Shown here: positions 16,760-25,594 of the stretch, in pieces
Layout: every line of letters begins with the position of its first letter
Numbering within the stretch: position 1 is the first letter of the stretch
Source: Planctomycetales bacterium
GTDB taxonomy: Bacteria > Planctomycetota > Planctomycetia > Pirellulales > Pirellulaceae
DNA: 58,249 nt
Direction of reading: 5' to 3'
Assembly (NCBI GenBank): GCA_020427005.1
Contig: JAGQOY010000001.1
Span: 7,467 to 65,715, forward strand
The notes under the pieces: generated by a model
Databases searched by the model: none
Told to the model about the DNA's origin: nothing
Seen by the model: the letters and a program-made list of their open reading frames with translations, nothing else
Position numbers and translations under genes: made by a program

Positions 16760-17133
16760 TTATCAATCTGCAGTACTAGCCAGCGGTGTGTGTTGCATGT
16801 TCCCCCCTGCGACCTGAACGCATGATATCTTGTTGAATGATAATGGTCAAATTACTGCCCCAAATGATTGGGGGTGCACAATTTGAGAAATAGCATTGAC
16901 TCGGCAAGGAACTTACACGCCCTTTCCAAACAATGCGAGGAAGTTTGGGAGACATCGAGCGACCGCAGGGGAGCGAGATATTGATGCGAGGCCCTTCCCA
17001 AAGGGCGCAGGTGGTCACAAACCGCGATTCATCAAGTGAATTGGAACTCGTGACTGGCAAAAGGTCTTGCTACACCCGATGCAGGCGGTACCGCGTAACG
17101 ATACCGCTCTGGGTTTTTGAACTCTCGCTTGCG
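16760..17133. other. Gap upstream of fur, no gene
   Basis: About 370 bases between fur and flgM, both read leftwards. It should hold the fur promoter and the flgM 3' end. A 94-residue minus-strand frame here overlaps the putative Fur box and has no family features, so it is not called. Confidence 0.4.
16833..16850 (-). promoter_or_regulatory. Possible Fur box upstream of fur
   Basis: The sequence TTGAATGATAATGGTCAA shares the GATAAT core and a partial dyad with the Fur consensus and lies 74-91 bases upstream of the fur start codon. The palindrome is imperfect, so this is a candidate only. Confidence 0.3.
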
Positions 17134-17430
17134 TCAGGCAAACGAGTCTAACAAGCGATCCAGGGCCAGATCTAGCTTTTCAGGAGTTTCGTAGGTACCG
17201 TCTGCGATTGCTTGGCGGATAGAATTGACTTTGTCAGCCCGAAAATCATTGGCCGTACCATCAACTGCCTGAAATTGCATGAGAGCTTCTGCTTCGGCAG
17301 AAAATTCCACCTGATCGTTTGCTGGAGCCCGCAATGCTGTTGTTGATTCGACCGAAGGTGGACGCTGCGCACGCGCCGTGCCTCCTAGGGCCTGTGATGC
17401 TTGAGTTGCTTGCAAACTATGAATTTGCAT
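17134..17430 (-). CDS. flgM: FlgM-like anti-sigma-28 factor
   Basis: A 98-residue protein whose C-terminal third, 'RADKVNSIRQAIADGTYET', followed by 'KLDLALDRLLD', matches the conserved FlgM segment that binds sigma-28 (FliA). The N-terminal part is Ala/Gln-rich and probably disordered, as is normal for FlgM. It would hold late flagellar transcription off until export. A GGGGAGAGG ribosome-binding site precedes the start, and a sigma-70-like promoter with an operator-like dyad lies 38-67 bases upstream. No other flagellar genes are in the window. Confidence 0.8.
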   Translation of the reverse strand: MQIHSLQATQASQALGGTARAQRPPSVESTTALRAPANDQVEFSAEAEALMQFQAVDGTANDFRADKVNSIRQAIADGTYETPEKLDLALDRLLDSFA

Positions 17431-17467
17431 GGAAATTCCTCTCCCCTACGGAATATTGGACACTGTT

Positions 17468-17497
17468 CTTATAGAGCTCTGGAGCCAGAGAAGTCAA
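17468..17497 (-). promoter_or_regulatory. Sigma-70-like promoter with internal dyad, upstream of flgM
   Basis: On the minus strand TTGACT (17492-17497) and TATAAG (17468-17473) are 18 bases apart, close to the housekeeping consensus. The spacer holds a perfect dyad, CTCTGG-2-CCAGAG (17477-17490), well placed for a repressor or activator. The start codon follows about 38 bases downstream of the -10. Confidence 0.5.
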
Positions 17498-17651
17498 GAG
17501 CGATGATGGGCGTCGCATTCCGTGTCCATAACGAGAAGATGCTCTCCGTAGACGGTATTTAGACTTTGCGATCGCGATGACTTGACCATCGTCGTTTTAT
17601 TCCGCGATTCTACAAACGATTTGCATTACGACAGGTCCTGTCTAATGTGGC

Positions 17652-17682
17652 AATTAAAACGCTAGCAAACTAGGTTTTAATT
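17652..17682. other. AT-rich 13-bp hairpin in the gap before flgM
   Basis: AATTAAAAC plus CTAG pairs with CTAG plus GTTTTAATT, giving 13 base pairs with one bulged G and a CAAA tetraloop. It lies about 135 bases downstream of the Gln-rich protein gene and upstream of the flgM promoter. It may end transcription of the former, or mark a small RNA or binding site. The rest of the 17431-17816 gap shows no gene. Confidence 0.5.
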
Positions 17683-17816
17683 ACTTACGAATCCAAATTG
17701 GACTAGACAATTGCAATGGACACTTTTGCGAATTTTCCCTGGCTACTTTCCAAGAACCGAAAAGCAGCTCACGGGCCTGCGCAGACTGGCTGGAACTGTT
17801 CATTGCAGATTGAAAA

Positions 17817-18359
17817 TCACTGCATGACCATGATTTTGCTGTTTTGCAATGGCACTCGCTTGCCAACGGTCGTTTCATTGGCCTTCGGTTGTTCCACCAC
17901 TTTATCTACCGCGGCACCCGGCAAATCCCGCTTGGTCACCAGGCGCTGAGCAGGCAAAGTTTTACGCTCCCCTGGTGCTGTGACACGTGGCGGATCGGCA
18001 GCAGCATTGCGTTGGGCTAATTGGGCCAGTTGGTTTTGAGATTGCATGAGTTGCATCTGCAATTGCTGGTTGGCGAGCGCCAGCTGCATGTATTGCTGTC
18101 GCATGGCCAACATTTGCTGATTGTACATTTGTTGCATTTGGTAGGATGCAAGGGCGTTACTATAGTTCGGGTTAACATTTCCGTAGCTTGTGGAGCCCGG
18201 ATCGGCCATCGTGTAGTTTCCTTGCCCCTGAGTACTGTAATTACCAGAACTTTGGCAGCGTCCAGCTCTTCCGCCACCTCCACCATGGTCGGCAAATACG
18301 GTCATCGTAAAGCAAGTCAATACAATACCACCCAAAAGGGATCGGAGAGGTAACGGCAT
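17817..18359 (-). CDS. Secreted Gln/Met-rich coiled-coil protein
   Basis: A 180-residue protein from the ATG at 18359; the in-frame extension upstream lacks protein-like character. A signal peptide ('LLGGIVLTCFTMTVFA') is followed by a Gly-rich patch. A Gln/Met/Leu-rich stretch then begins 'YQMQQMYNQQMLAMRQQYMQ' and should form a long helix or coiled coil. The tail is Lys/Pro/Val-rich. No family is recognised. It is likely a periplasmic or surface structural protein. Confidence 0.6.
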   Translation of the reverse strand: MPLPLRSLLGGIVLTCFTMTVFADHGGGGGRAGRCQSSGNYSTQGQGNYTMADPGSTSYGNVNPNYSNALASYQMQQMYNQQMLAMRQQYMQLALANQQLQMQLMQSQNQLAQLAQRNAAADPPRVTAPGERKTLPAQRLVTKRDLPGAAVDKVVEQPKANETTVGKRVPLQNSKIMVMQ

Positions 18360-18712
18360 GGTTGCGTTCCTTACGCAGTGATGAGATGTCGAGTCACAGA
18401 AACAAGTTGACAACGGTGACCATCGAAACAGGGCAATGCAATTGCAATGCACACTCAAGTTAGGAACTATTCTACGCGCCGCGCAACGCCCGTGGAAAGA
18501 AAATGCTGACAATAGTTGCTGCATTCAATTCTGCTCTGCTGTCGCTTGGGTGGAGTCCTGCGAGCCGTTCATGTGGGTGCTCTCTGAATCCGTTTTGCGT
18601 AGTATCCCAGGAAGTACCGACTTGGCCTACAATTGGTAGGTTGGAACTGATCCTCACGGCCCATTCTCCTCTCCAATTCCAATCATCCCTGAGCCACTGC
18701 TTTAGTATTGCG

Positions 18713-20827
18713 ATGCACCCTAACCCGCAGCATTTTTTTAACCGAGAGAACAGTTGGCTTGAGTTCAATCAGCGAGTTCTCTGCCAAGCTGTGGACCCGC
18801 GTGTCCCCTTGCTGGAACGGCTAAAGTTCTTGGCAATTAGCAGTAGCAATTTGGACGAATTCTTTATGGTTCGCGTGGGGGGGCTACAGCTCCAACAGGC
18901 TGCACGAGCCGCTTCGACCGATACGGCGGGTATGACGGTTTCGGAGCAACTGTCGGCCATTGAAAAACGAACTACTCATATGATTGCCGAGCAATATCGG
19001 TGTTATTTGAGCGAGTTGGAACCGGCCTTAGCGACCCAGGGCATTGTGCGAGTTCAGCTAGCACAAGCGAGTTCCAAGCATCGAGAGTCGGCTCAGCGCA
19101 TGTTTGACGAAGAAGTGTTTCCTGTACTGTCACCCATGGCGGTCAATTCAGATGACGATTTGCCATTGTTGGCCAACCAGGCAATGTATGTCTGTGTGCA
19201 GTTGGTGTCGATGGCCGACGACCCGCCTCATCGATTTGTATTTATTCCATTGGGCCGTGTATTACCTCGGGTTGTCACCCTACCCGCTGACAATGGTGTC
19301 GCCTTTGCGTTGCTGGAAGATGTGGTGAGTTGTTTCGCTTCTTCTTTTTTTGGTGCTGATAAGATACTAGCTACGGCAGCGTTTCGAATTTCCTTAAATG
19401 CTGATGTCAGCATCCAAGAAGATTCTGCTGCAGATTTGTTACACGGCATGAAGGAACTGCTTCAGCAAAGAAAGACAGCGGGTTGCGTGCGACTGGAAAT
19501 AGACCAGCAAGCTCCTCCAGAGATGGTCCATTTCTTGCAACGCGGATTGCATATTGGTGACCGAGAAACAACGCTTTGCCCCTCTCCGTTAGCGCTAAGC
19601 GTATTTATGCAACTGCAGAGTCTTGAGGGATTTGAGCATTTACGTGATACACCATGGACTCCACAACGAAGTCCACAAATCGACCCTACGCAAAGCATAT
19701 TCACTACGATTGCTGAAACGGACGTGCTTCTGTGCCATCCCTACGACAGTTTTGAGCCCGTTGTACGACTGCTTGAGGAAGCAGCCGACGATCCGGATGT
19801 GCTGGCGATCAAGCAGACTCTGTATCGTACCAGCCGAAATTCGCAGATTGTTGGCGCACTTCGTAGAGCAGCGGAACGGGGTAAATATGTGACTGCCATC
19901 GTCGAGTTGAAAGCGAGATTTGACGAAGCGCGAAATATTGAATGGGCACAGGAATTGGAAGAAGCTCAAGTTCAAGTCATTTACGGTGTGAAAAACCTCA
20001 AAACACACGCCAAGATTTGCATTATCGTGCGCCGCGAACCTCGGGGTATCGTTAGGTACATGCATGTCGGAACTGGGAATTACAACGAGTCAACCGCCCG
20101 TTTGTACGGCGATATCAGTCTCTTGACATGCAACGATCAACTGGGGACTGATGCTAGCGCGTTTTTCAACGCGATTACAGGCTATAGCCAACCGCAGCCC
20201 TACCGCACATTGGAAGCCGCGCCGATCGGTCTTCGAAAGAAGCTATTAAGCCTAATTGAAGGCGAGATAGAACGCAAGAAACAAGGCCAGCGAGCTTTGA
20301 TTGTGGCCAAGCTCAATTCGCTAGTCGATCCTCAGCTAATCCAAGCCTTGTACGCCGCTTCGCAAGCTGGAGTAACCGTCCGATTGAACGTACGCGGGAT
20401 ATGTTGTTTGCGACCTAATGTCCCAGGACTTAGTGAAAACATATCGGTAATCAGTATCGTAGATCGTGTTCTGGAACATGCGCGCATTATCTACTTCTAC
20501 CATGGCGGAGACGACCTGACGTTCATTAGCAGCGCTGATTGGATGCCACGCAACTTGGATCGCCGCGTCGAATTACTCGTTCCCGTCGATGATCCCAAAT
20601 GCAAGAAACGATTGATCTCGATTCTCGACTCGTATTTTTCGGATAATCAAAATGCCTGGGAACTTCAATCCTCAGGGCAATATGTCCGTCGCAGCGAGAA
20701 TGAAAAACCCATGCGCGTCCAAAATGCACTTTATGAAGCTGCAGTGGCATCAATTAAACGGGCCGAACAAATGCGACGTACCGTCTTTGAACCGCATCAA
20801 CCAGCGGCAGTCCAAAAAAATGGGTAG
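18713..20827 (+). CDS. ppk1: Polyphosphate kinase 1
   Basis: A 704-residue protein, close to the usual PPK1 length of about 690. The start is the ATG at 18713, which begins the conserved N-terminal 'NRENSWLEFNQRVL'; the upstream in-frame extension is not family-like. Later landmarks are 'ISSSNLDEFFMVRVGGL', 'VRLLEEAADDPDVLAIKQTL', the catalytic histidine region 'LKTHAKICIIVRR' with 'YMHVGTGNYNE', and the second conserved His in 'RVLEHARII'. It makes inorganic polyphosphate reversibly from ATP through a phosphohistidine. The gene is followed 131 bases later by a ROK kinase gene on the same strand. Confidence 0.96.
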   Translation: MHPNPQHFFNRENSWLEFNQRVLCQAVDPRVPLLERLKFLAISSSNLDEFFMVRVGGLQLQQAARAASTDTAGMTVSEQLSAIEKRTTHMIAEQYRCYLSELEPALATQGIVRVQLAQASSKHRESAQRMFDEEVFPVLSPMAVNSDDDLPLLANQAMYVCVQLVSMADDPPHRFVFIPLGRVLPRVVTLPADNGVAFALLEDVVSCFASSFFGADKILATAAFRISLNADVSIQEDSAADLLHGMKELLQQRKTAGCVRLEIDQQAPPEMVHFLQRGLHIGDRETTLCPSPLALSVFMQLQSLEGFEHLRDTPWTPQRSPQIDPTQSIFTTIAETDVLLCHPYDSFEPVVRLLEEAADDPDVLAIKQTLYRTSRNSQIVGALRRAAERGKYVTAIVELKARFDEARNIEWAQELEEAQVQVIYGVKNLKTHAKICIIVRREPRGIVRYMHVGTGNYNESTARLYGDISLLTCNDQLGTDASAFFNAITGYSQPQPYRTLEAAPIGLRKKLLSLIEGEIERKKQGQRALIVAKLNSLVDPQLIQALYAASQAGVTVRLNVRGICCLRPNVPGLSENISVISIVDRVLEHARIIYFYHGGDDLTFISSADWMPRNLDRRVELLVPVDDPKCKKRLISILDSYFSDNQNAWELQSSGQYVRRSENEKPMRVQNALYEAAVASIKRAEQMRRTVFEPHQPAAVQKNG

Positions 20828-20958
20828 TTGCCAAGAGCGTTTTCCTAATGTTTTTTAGCTTGCTTTTGAACGCTTTCGGTAAAAGGCTGTAAAGCCATGT
20901 TCAACCCTCATTTTTAGTCATTACCCAAATCCCTCGCTAATCTAGGTCGGAGAAATTC

Positions 20959-21981
20959 GTGACTGAAACAGCTGCCGATACCGCTCAAACGACAAATTCT
21001 GCCCGCTACTTCATTGGTTTCGATCTGGGTGGAACCAAAATGCAATGCACGCTCTTCAATGACCAGCTGGCGCCCATTCACCGTCGGCGAAAAAAAACCA
21101 GAAATGAATTGGGGGTTCACGCAAGCTTAGATCGAATTGCGGTAAACGTCGAACGTGTGTTGGAAGACGCCAACGTCCCCGCATCTTCTTTGACCGGAAT
21201 TGGGATCGGGTGTCCTGGTCCCGTGGAATGGGAGAAAGGCGTCGTACGGGTAGCTGTAAATTTGGGCTGGGAAAACGTCCATGTAGGCGAGTTTTTGGAG
21301 AAACGATTTGGTTGCCCCGTCTCGGTCCTTAACGATGTCGATGCTGGCGTTTATGGGGAATACATTGCAGGCGCCGCCAAGGGCTCGAGAACCTGTGTAG
21401 GGATTTTCCCAGGAACGGGTATCGGCGGAGGTTGCGTGTACGACGGGCAGATTCTCCGAGGTAAAGTACTCAGCTGCATGGAGATTGGCCACATCAAACT
21501 TGTTAGTTCCCCTCGCCAGGGAGCGACAGGAATGACCGGAACACTGGAGACCGAGGCAAGCCGCCTTTCAATTGCCGGTGAACTGGTCAAATTGGCATTC
21601 CGTGGAGAGGCTCCCAATCTGTTGAAGGCAGCAGGTACGGACCTGTCCGAGGTTCGCTCTAAAGTGATTGCAGAGGCAATTCGCAGCGGTGACAAACAAG
21701 TACAACGTGTTGTTGAAGAAGCTTGCGAAGTTATTGGATTCGCCGTGGCGAATATCGTACTCCTCATTTGCCCCGACACAGTCATATTGGGCGGGGGCCT
21801 AGTGGAAGCAATGCCCGAGCTGTTTCTTAAAGAAGTTTCGAAGACGGCAAAGAGACACGTGTTCGATTGCTATCGACGTGAATTCGAAATCAAGTGTGCT
21901 CAACTCGGCGATGACGCCGCCGCGCTGGGTGCTGCAGCTTGGATCGCAAAACAAGTTGCCAATACTCCTCTGAGGAAGTAA
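20959..21981 (+). CDS. ROK-family sugar kinase without the zinc cysteines
   Basis: A 340-residue protein starting at a GTG preceded by GGTCGGAG. ATP-binding 'FDLGGTK' (residues 21-27), 'GIGIGCPGPV', 'LNDVDAGVYGEY' and 'GIFPGTGIGGGCV' define a ROK (glucokinase-like) ASKHA kinase, and the adenosine motif is 'ILGGGLVEAMPE'. After His178 ('EIGHIKL') the family normally has a C-x-C-G-x-x-G-C zinc motif. Here the stretch reads 'SSPRQGATGMTGTLETEAS' and has no cysteine. It probably phosphorylates glucose or another hexose or amino sugar; the loss of zinc ligands leaves its substrate open. Confidence 0.85.
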   Translation: MTETAADTAQTTNSARYFIGFDLGGTKMQCTLFNDQLAPIHRRRKKTRNELGVHASLDRIAVNVERVLEDANVPASSLTGIGIGCPGPVEWEKGVVRVAVNLGWENVHVGEFLEKRFGCPVSVLNDVDAGVYGEYIAGAAKGSRTCVGIFPGTGIGGGCVYDGQILRGKVLSCMEIGHIKLVSSPRQGATGMTGTLETEASRLSIAGELVKLAFRGEAPNLLKAAGTDLSEVRSKVIAEAIRSGDKQVQRVVEEACEVIGFAVANIVLLICPDTVILGGGLVEAMPELFLKEVSKTAKRHVFDCYRREFEIKCAQLGDDAAALGAAAWIAKQVANTPLRK

Positions 21982-22053
21982 CTCCTGTTCCTTCTCTTTA
22001 GCAACGCTGTCTTCGAAAGTTAATGGCTCACACGTTCGTGGGACTCTCTCTCG

Positions 22054-23607
22054 CTAGTTTGCGTATTGCTCAATCGTCTTGAGCAATTGTTCGCTCGGTG
22101 TATCGATTTGTACGAGTCGTTGGTTGCCATCGGCATCATGCAGTATGCAGGTCAGCGAGGCGTTCACGGGTTGTGTCCGAGCGTTGTTTTGTGTTGGAAT
22201 CGCAGCGCCTGTTACCGCGCTAGATGCGGTGGCGGACTCATCGGGCCACTGGATCTGGCCATTGTCGGCCAATGTCAGCTGTGGATCATTATCAGGTTGG
22301 GAAGCGCCTTGAACAAAAAGGTGCTCCAAGCGAAATCGCTCCAACTGCGAGTAGATAACCTCTGCAGCGGCGTAAATACCTTCGACCTCTCCAACCGTGG
22401 ACGCATTACAAACACCGATCAAACGGCCACGCATATCAAATAGTCCACCGCCACTTCGCCCTTGGACGGGAGAGTCCTGAATTTCGATATTGGGTGCGCC
22501 CAGATAACGATTGATATTCGATACGATGGTTTCGCGACGAGATGGGACAGCGCCATGATCGCAACCGTAGCTGAAAACCGATTGTCCGATTTGAAGTATT
22601 TCTCCCTTAGGTAAGATTATTACAGGTTCCACTCGAACTGGCATACGGATCGTCATCAGCCCCACGTCCGCGCCTTCGGTCGTAAAATCAAGCAAATCAG
22701 CGATGACTTTTGTCTCTTGAGGTGTGCCAGCGAAAAGATCGACGGTCAGCTGCGAATTGGGTTGCATGTCTCTGAATAGGTGACCGCAAGTCAGAATGAG
22801 GGCTTCATCTCCTCGCATATCGATGATGGTGCCTGTTCCGTAGGCCGTAGTTGCTTTTTCGTCGACCTGAATCCTGACGGTTGCTTTGGCTGCACGCTCG
22901 AAGGCCTGTTGTGGAGTAAGTGGTGAAAGCGTCGTGCCCGATTGCCGAGGCGTGCCAGGAGTCTGAAGTTGGCTTGACTGCTGACTTAAGTTGTTTAGGC
23001 CCGAAGATAGTTGCTGACTAACCTGACTCACCCGTGACACACTGGAGCTTAGCAGAGGAAAAGCCCCCAGACCTGCCGATTGCCCGCGGATGATCGGTCC
23101 GCTACTGGCTGCTTCGGGCTCCCTAATAACAGACCCGCTGCTTCCATTTGCAGATTGACCGTTGCGGGCCTGGACACGAGCTACACGTTGTGCAATTTGT
23201 GCGTAAGAAGCAACTCCAACAATACGGTCTACTTCGACTTGACCGCTGATCATCACCAAAGTTGGCAAATGCGTAACCTGCATCTGTCCTGCCAACTGGC
23301 GATCCTGATAGGCGTCCACTGTTTGAACCTGAACACCAGAATTGCGCAACTGATTGATGGCTGGTATTAGTTGTTGACATGGCTCACAACCAGCGGAAGT
23401 GAAATGGACAACCGTACACTGTGGACCATCAGCGCGAACCGTTGCAGGACTGCTAGCAATTGCCAAACTGACCAATGCTAAACTAGCCAGTCCGATTTTT
23501 GCGGCCAGAACGCTGAAGTTCAGTCGGCGTCTGACCTGCCTAGAACCTGCAGAGAGCCAACCCTGGCCAGAAAGGTTTAAAGCGGATTGCAGTAGTTGCG
23601 AGGCCAT
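22054..23607 (-). CDS. Exported thioredoxin-fold / trypsin-like protease fusion
   Basis: A 517-residue protein with a membrane or signal segment (about residues 34-59). A thioredoxin-like domain (about 62-148) has the redox motif C74-E-P-C77 and the cis-Pro loop 'VTHLPTLV'. A Ser/Gln-rich linker (about 150-230) leads to a trypsin-like domain (about 236-430) with catalytic triad His276 ('LTCGHLF'), Asp314 ('EGADVGLM') and Ser385 ('VQGRSGGGLF'). The C-terminal 80 residues are unassigned. It likely acts in the periplasm or at the membrane, perhaps pairing disulfide handling with proteolysis of misfolded proteins; that role is inference. It is convergent with the ROK gene. Confidence 0.85.
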   Translation of the reverse strand: MASQLLQSALNLSGQGWLSAGSRQVRRRLNFSVLAAKIGLASLALVSLAIASSPATVRADGPQCTVVHFTSAGCEPCQQLIPAINQLRNSGVQVQTVDAYQDRQLAGQMQVTHLPTLVMISGQVEVDRIVGVASYAQIAQRVARVQARNGQSANGSSGSVIREPEAASSGPIIRGQSAGLGAFPLLSSSVSRVSQVSQQLSSGLNNLSQQSSQLQTPGTPRQSGTTLSPLTPQQAFERAAKATVRIQVDEKATTAYGTGTIIDMRGDEALILTCGHLFRDMQPNSQLTVDLFAGTPQETKVIADLLDFTTEGADVGLMTIRMPVRVEPVIILPKGEILQIGQSVFSYGCDHGAVPSRRETIVSNINRYLGAPNIEIQDSPVQGRSGGGLFDMRGRLIGVCNASTVGEVEGIYAAAEVIYSQLERFRLEHLFVQGASQPDNDPQLTLADNGQIQWPDESATASSAVTGAAIPTQNNARTQPVNASLTCILHDADGNQRLVQIDTPSEQLLKTIEQYAN

Positions 23608-23836
23608 GGATTCCCTCCCAAGGCATGACCCTTACGGTCATTTCAACTATGAATGTGTTTTTGGTCTATATCGCAAGTGCCAAGTCATGCGACTCGCACA
23701 GGCCTCAGATTGTCGGCTGCCTCCTGCAGCGCGTGCCGAGTGTTGCAAGTCAGCTGGGTTGACCGCAAGGTCAATCATCGACTTAGTCCCCACATCTCCA
23801 CAAAATTGCTCGCCGCTTCCCGAGCCGTGTCAAAGT

Positions 23837-24526
23837 CTATAACAGGTCGGAACGCTTTTGCTGTGTTTGAGTAAGTCGTTGCTCCGCCCTCCAAGCCGCG
23901 ATCTGTTGATGGTTACCACTGAGTAAGACGTTCGGCACGCTTATCCCTCGGTACTCACGAGGACGTGTGTATTGTGGGAATTCTAGCAATTCAGCATCCG
24001 AAAAGGAATCTTCAGCACTACTCCGTTCGTCCCCCAAGACACCAGGGATCAATCGGATGGTAGATTCGATAATCGCCATGGCAGCAACTTCGCCGCCATT
24101 GAGAATGAAGTCACCCAAACTGACTTCGCGAGGCTTGAGTAGCTCGATTACTCGATGGTCAAATCCCTCGTAACGCCCACATAACAGGATCAACCTGGGG
24201 CATTGAGCCAGTTCGGCGACCAGCGGCTGCCTAAGACGTTCGCCTTGGGGGCTTAATAGAATCAACTGGCCAGGAGTTTCCCCCTTGCTTTGTACTTCTT
24301 CGACACATTCAACTACTGGTTCGACCTGGATCAGCATGCCTGGTCCGCCCCCAAAGGGACGTGCGTCAACCTTATGATGTTTGTCGCGAGACCAATGGCG
24401 AAGGTCAAACGTGTTGACTTCGATGATCCCCGCTGCAATAGCCTTTGATAGCAAGCTCTCCCCCAGATAGTCGCGAAATATCTGCGGAAACAAGGTAATG
24501 ATGTCAAATCGAATACTGGCATTCAT
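23837..24526 (-). CDS. trmD: tRNA (guanine-N1-)-methyltransferase
   Basis: A 229-residue TrmD. 'FDIITLFPQIFRDYL', 'DARPFGGGPGMLIQVEPV', 'LILLSPQGERL', 'LILLCGRYEGFDHRV' and 'SLGDFILNGGEVAAM' are family landmarks; the last two form the SPOUT trefoil knot that binds S-adenosylmethionine. It methylates G37 of tRNAs with G36, preventing frameshifting. The usual neighbours rpsP, rimM and rplS are absent: it is flanked by the thioredoxin-trypsin gene (229 bases downstream) and the divergent mlaE gene. Confidence 0.97.
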   Translation of the reverse strand: MNASIRFDIITLFPQIFRDYLGESLLSKAIAAGIIEVNTFDLRHWSRDKHHKVDARPFGGGPGMLIQVEPVVECVEEVQSKGETPGQLILLSPQGERLRQPLVAELAQCPRLILLCGRYEGFDHRVIELLKPREVSLGDFILNGGEVAAMAIIESTIRLIPGVLGDERSSAEDSFSDAELLEFPQYTRPREYRGISVPNVLLSGNHQQIAAWRAEQRLTQTQQKRSDLL

Positions 24527-24664
24527 CGGTCAGTTGTGGCCTTGCGACTAAATTCCTCTTAACTGGCAGACTTTGCGCAGCCGATAAAGTTTTACAGTGT
24601 AGTTCGTCTGTCTGATAATGCGCCATGGGCGTACGCGAACAGCACGAGACCGAGGAGATTGTAG

Positions 24665-25543
24665 GTGTCCACGATTCCTTCATCGAGCCCTGAGGAGTTT
24701 TCCCTAAATGGAGGGACGACGGAAGCGCTGCACCGCTGGGTCAGCGACTGGGGGGAAATGGTTGTCGATGCACTAGTTTCCCTTGGAGACATGGCAATTT
24801 TTGCGGGGCAGCTTTTTCGCTGGATGTTTGCGGCTCGCCCTAGTCGAGGCACAATGCTGCCCAATCTTTATCATGTAGGAGTACTAAGTCTGCCGGTTGT
24901 TGCGCTCACCGGTACTTTTATCGGGATGGTCTTGGCGGTTCAAAGTATCGTCCAGTTTCGCAATTTGGGGCTCGAAAGCCGATTAGGTGCCGTGATTAAC
25001 ATGTCGCTAGTTCGGGAGTTGGGACCGGTATTGGCGGCCACGATGCTAGCAGGGCGAGTGGGCAGTGCCATGGCGGCAGTCTTGGGGACCATGCGTGTTA
25101 CCGAACAAATTGATGCCTTGATTAGCATGGGTGCAAACCCCATACACTACTTGGTTGTGCCCAGATTCTTGGCCTGTATTCTCTTAATTCCTGCATTGAC
25201 TGTGATGGCGGATTTCATGGGAATTGTGGGAGGATACTTTTACAGCGTTGTGATGCTGGATATTGACCACTATCAGTACTTAAACAACAGCCGTCAGTTT
25301 GTGGGTGGATGGGATTTCTTCACTGGTATTTTTAAGAGCATATTTTTTGGCGGAACTATTGCCATAGTCAGCTGCTACCGTGGATTCCACTGCCAGGCTG
25401 GCGCAGAAGGGGTCGGGCGTGCGGCCACTGCCGCATTTGTGTTCAGTTTTGTACTGATCCTGGGAGTCGACCTGATTCTGAATATCTTGCTAGACGCTAT
25501 CTACGCGGCTATTTGGCCGATGCAAGGTGCAAAGCTATTTTGA
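24665..25543 (+). CDS. mlaE: MlaE-family ABC transporter permease
   Basis: A 292-residue protein starting at a GTG behind a GAGGAG ribosome-binding site. Multiple hydrophobic segments and the conserved 'FIGMVLAVQSIVQFRNLG', 'SLVRELGPVLAATMLAGRVG', 'GTMRVTEQIDAL' and 'MGANPIHYLVVPRFLA' identify the permease (DUF140) of MCE-type lipid transporters. It forms the inner-membrane channel of a complex moving phospholipids between the membranes. It is followed by the ATPase and MCE-domain genes with short spacers, a compact EFD operon. The symbol is family-level. Confidence 0.93.
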   Translation: MSTIPSSSPEEFSLNGGTTEALHRWVSDWGEMVVDALVSLGDMAIFAGQLFRWMFAARPSRGTMLPNLYHVGVLSLPVVALTGTFIGMVLAVQSIVQFRNLGLESRLGAVINMSLVRELGPVLAATMLAGRVGSAMAAVLGTMRVTEQIDALISMGANPIHYLVVPRFLACILLIPALTVMADFMGIVGGYFYSVVMLDIDHYQYLNNSRQFVGGWDFFTGIFKSIFFGGTIAIVSCYRGFHCQAGAEGVGRAATAAFVFSFVLILGVDLILNILLDAIYAAIWPMQGAKLF

Positions 25544-25594
25544 TTGAGAATCCTACAGGCCCATTGTTCCTTGGGAGACATACTTAGGAAATCC

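Noticed and set aside
16776..17060. 94-residue minus-strand frame upstream of fur
   Set aside because: It covers the likely fur promoter region, and no motif supports it.
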